Part shown: piece after piece, positions 5,250 to 6,288 of the stretch | Layout: every line of letters starts with the position of its first letter | Numbering within the stretch: position 1 is the first letter of the stretch | Assembly: GCA_007117945.1 (NCBI GenBank) | Contig: SKTN01000310.1 | Coordinates: 1 to 6,288, forward strand | Length of the DNA stretch: 6,288 nucleotides | Reading direction: 5' to 3' | Origin: Nitriliruptoraceae bacterium | GTDB taxonomy: Bacteria; Actinomycetota; Nitriliruptoria; Nitriliruptorales; Nitriliruptoraceae | Notes under the pieces: model-generated | What the model was told of the DNA's origin: nothing | Database searches by the model: none | Seen by the model: only the letters and a program-made list of their open reading frames with translations | Translations under genes and position numbers: made by a program

Positions 5250-5699
5250 GTGCGCAACTGGACCTCCCGCCGTTGGCTGGCCGCCGCTGCCGCGACCCTC
5301 GGCGCCTACGTGCTGCTGGCCATCCCCACGGCGATGATCCCCAACCCGGTCTTCGGTCGCGACATCGAGGCACCGGCGTGGAGCTACCCGGCGCTGGCCA
5401 TCACGGCCCTGCTGAGCGGCCTGCTGCTGGCCACCTACGTGCGCGACGGAGAACCGGAGGAGCTCGCCTCCGAGGACGCCAAGCGCTTCACCGTCGGCGG
5501 GCTGCTGGCGTTCTTCGCGATCGGCTGCCCGACCTGCAACAAGCTGGTCCTGATCGCACTCGGCACCAGCGGGGCGATCACCTGGTTCGAGCCCGTCCAG
5601 CCCTTCCTCGCCGTCGGCGGGATCGCGATCCTCGGCTACGCCCTGCGTCGCCGCCTGCAGACCGCGGCCAGCTGCGAGGTCCCGGCAGCCCGGACCTGA
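5250..5699 (+). CDS. Small polytopic membrane protein with CPTC motif (paralog 2)
   Basis: The product is 149 aa with the same plan as its neighbour: MRNWTSRRWLAAAA, a first membrane segment to about 30, the loop PTAMIPNPV, a second segment (about 48-64, ALLSGLLLATYV), an acidic loop (EPEELASEDAKRF), a third segment (about 80-105) containing C93-P-T-C96-N-K, then ALGTSGAITWFEPVQPFLAVGG and a fourth segment. The tail cysteine is C142. By hand count 33 of the first 64 positions, and 24 of 44 from the CPTC onward, are identical to paralog 1, so this is an old tandem duplication. The loop between segments 2 and 3 is the most divergent part. Function is unknown; membrane thiol redox or metal handling is inference from the Cys pair. 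The 94-bp gap could carry its own promoter or allow read-through. The gene converges on galactokinase. Confidence 0.85.
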   Translation: MRNWTSRRWLAAAAATLGAYVLLAIPTAMIPNPVFGRDIEAPAWSYPALAITALLSGLLLATYVRDGEPEELASEDAKRFTVGGLLAFFAIGCPTCNKLVLIALGTSGAITWFEPVQPFLAVGGIAILGYALRRRLQTAASCEVPAART

Positions 5700-5734
5700 T
5701 CACCGTGCGCTACCGGTCCTCGCCACCGGTGCGG

Positions 5735-5756
5735 GGGCCGAACGCAGCCGCGGCCC
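5735..5756. terminator. GC-rich hairpin between convergent genes, possible bidirectional terminator
   Basis: GGGCCG (5735-5740) and CGGCCC (5751-5756) form a perfect 6-bp stem, extendable with a bulge through flanking GCGG and CGC. Just upstream, ACCGGT occurs at 5712-5717 and 5725-5730 and could form a second small stem. The 61-bp gap separates the paralog 2 stop from the galactokinase stop. No T-run follows on either strand, so the terminator role is inference. Confidence 0.3.
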
Positions 5757-5760
5757 GCGC

Positions 5761-6288
5761 TCACGTCAGGCGCCGTGCCCCCTCGGCGGCCGTGCAGCGG
5801 TACAGGGCGGGCTCCCGCCCGGGGAACGCGTCCCGGTAGTGGCCCTCGACCAGTTGGGCGACCTCCTCGAGTCGTTCCTCGACGACCAGGGCGATCGCCG
5901 CTCCACCGAATCCCCCGCCGGTCATCCGCGCCGCCGTCGCGCCGGCCTCCACGGCGAACTCCACCATCCCATCGAGCTCAGGAACCGACACCTCGAAGTC
6001 ATCCCGCAGGCTCGCGTGGCCCGCGGCGAACAGCTCGCCGATCCGAGCCCGGTCGTCGTCGCGGAACGCGTCCACGGTCGCGCGCACCCGCGCGTTCTCC
6101 GTGACCACGTGCCGCAGGCGTCGTGCCGGCACCGCCTCCAGCTGGGCGAGCAGCCCGGGGAGCTCCCCCGGGTCGACCTCCACTGGCCGCCGCCCGCCGA
6201 GGACCGGGAGTGCCGCCTGCAACTCCTCGGTGCGCTGCCCGTAGCCCGAGGACTCGAGCTGGCGGCGGACCCCGGTGTCCATGATCAG
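5761..6288 (-). CDS. galK: Galactokinase, C-terminal part (5' end outside window)
   Basis: The frame runs from the right edge to TGA at 5763-5761, giving 175 visible residues. GHMP-kinase and galactokinase signatures are clear. The start of the visible part, LIMDTGVRRQLESSGYGQR, matches the galactokinase stretch after the domain junction (DTxVRHxLxxSxYxxR). RHVVTENARVRATVDAF matches the conserved E-N-x-R-V helix. SLRDDFEVSVPELD is the conserved substrate-domain segment, and ARMTGGGFGG (glycine-rich motif coded at 5902-5922) is GHMP motif 3. Galactokinase phosphorylates alpha-D-galactose at C1 with ATP, the first step of the Leloir pathway, in the cytoplasm. The ATG at 6282 is internal, since conserved sequence continues to the edge. 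The part seen is intact and ends at the usual place. Other GHMP kinases are unlikely given the E-N-x-R-V and RDDFEVS segments. Confidence 0.93.
   Translation of the reverse strand: MIMDTGVRRQLESSGYGQRTEELQAALPVLGGRRPVEVDPGELPGLLAQLEAVPARRLRHVVTENARVRATVDAFRDDDRARIGELFAAGHASLRDDFEVSVPELDGMVEFAVEAGATAARMTGGGFGGAAIALVVEERLEEVAQLVEGHYRDAFPGREPALYRCTAAEGARRLT

Noticed and set aside
1..6288. CRISPR array, insertion sequence or phage genes
   Set aside because: No regularly spaced repeats, transposase, terminal inverted repeats or phage-like proteins are visible on either strand.

Overview
The window is very GC-rich, with strong G/C preference at third codon positions, GTG and TTG starts, a tRNA gene without an encoded CCA end, and a GAF-ANTAR regulator next to a MEDS-domain histidine kinase. 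Together these suggest a chromosomal segment of a high-GC actinobacterium (Actinomycetota). The genus cannot be told from the sequence.

Layout. (1) Positions 3-233 hold the 3' end of an unrecognised, probably beta-rich protein on the + strand. (2) A convergent intergenic region (234-651) carries a perfect 14-bp hairpin and one copy of a 44-bp repeat. (3) Three minus-strand genes follow. Reading down the minus strand they are an unknown 213-aa protein (3132-2491), an unknown 106-aa protein coupled to it by an ATGA overlap (2494-2174), and a MEDS-HisKA-HATPase sensor kinase (2043-652). (4) A GAF-ANTAR regulator (3322-4050, +) is divergent from this cluster across a 189-bp gap that contains a plausible promoter. 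(5) About 490 bp (4051-4542) has no intact gene but holds a short start-less coding-like remnant and the second copy of the 44-bp repeat. This copy runs directly into tRNA-Arg(CCT) at 4543-4615. (6) Two tandem paralogous small membrane proteins share an intramembrane C-P-T-C motif (4697-5155 and 5250-5699). (7) The minus-strand C-terminal part of a galactokinase (5761-6288) runs off the right edge.

How the genes may work together. The kinase and the divergent ANTAR protein look like a sensory and RNA-level regulatory neighbourhood. The kinase has a DcmR-type sensory domain and no adjacent receiver-domain partner. The ANTAR protein has a GAF domain where a receiver would sit in a two-component ANTAR protein. 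A link between them, and a role for the two unknown coupled genes, is inference from position only. The CPTC paralogs form a separate duplicated unit of unknown function. Galactokinase appears unrelated to the rest.

The best candidates for something undescribed are the tandem CPTC pair, the coupled pair of unknown proteins beside the kinase, and the 44-bp repeat that ends inside the tRNA acceptor stem.
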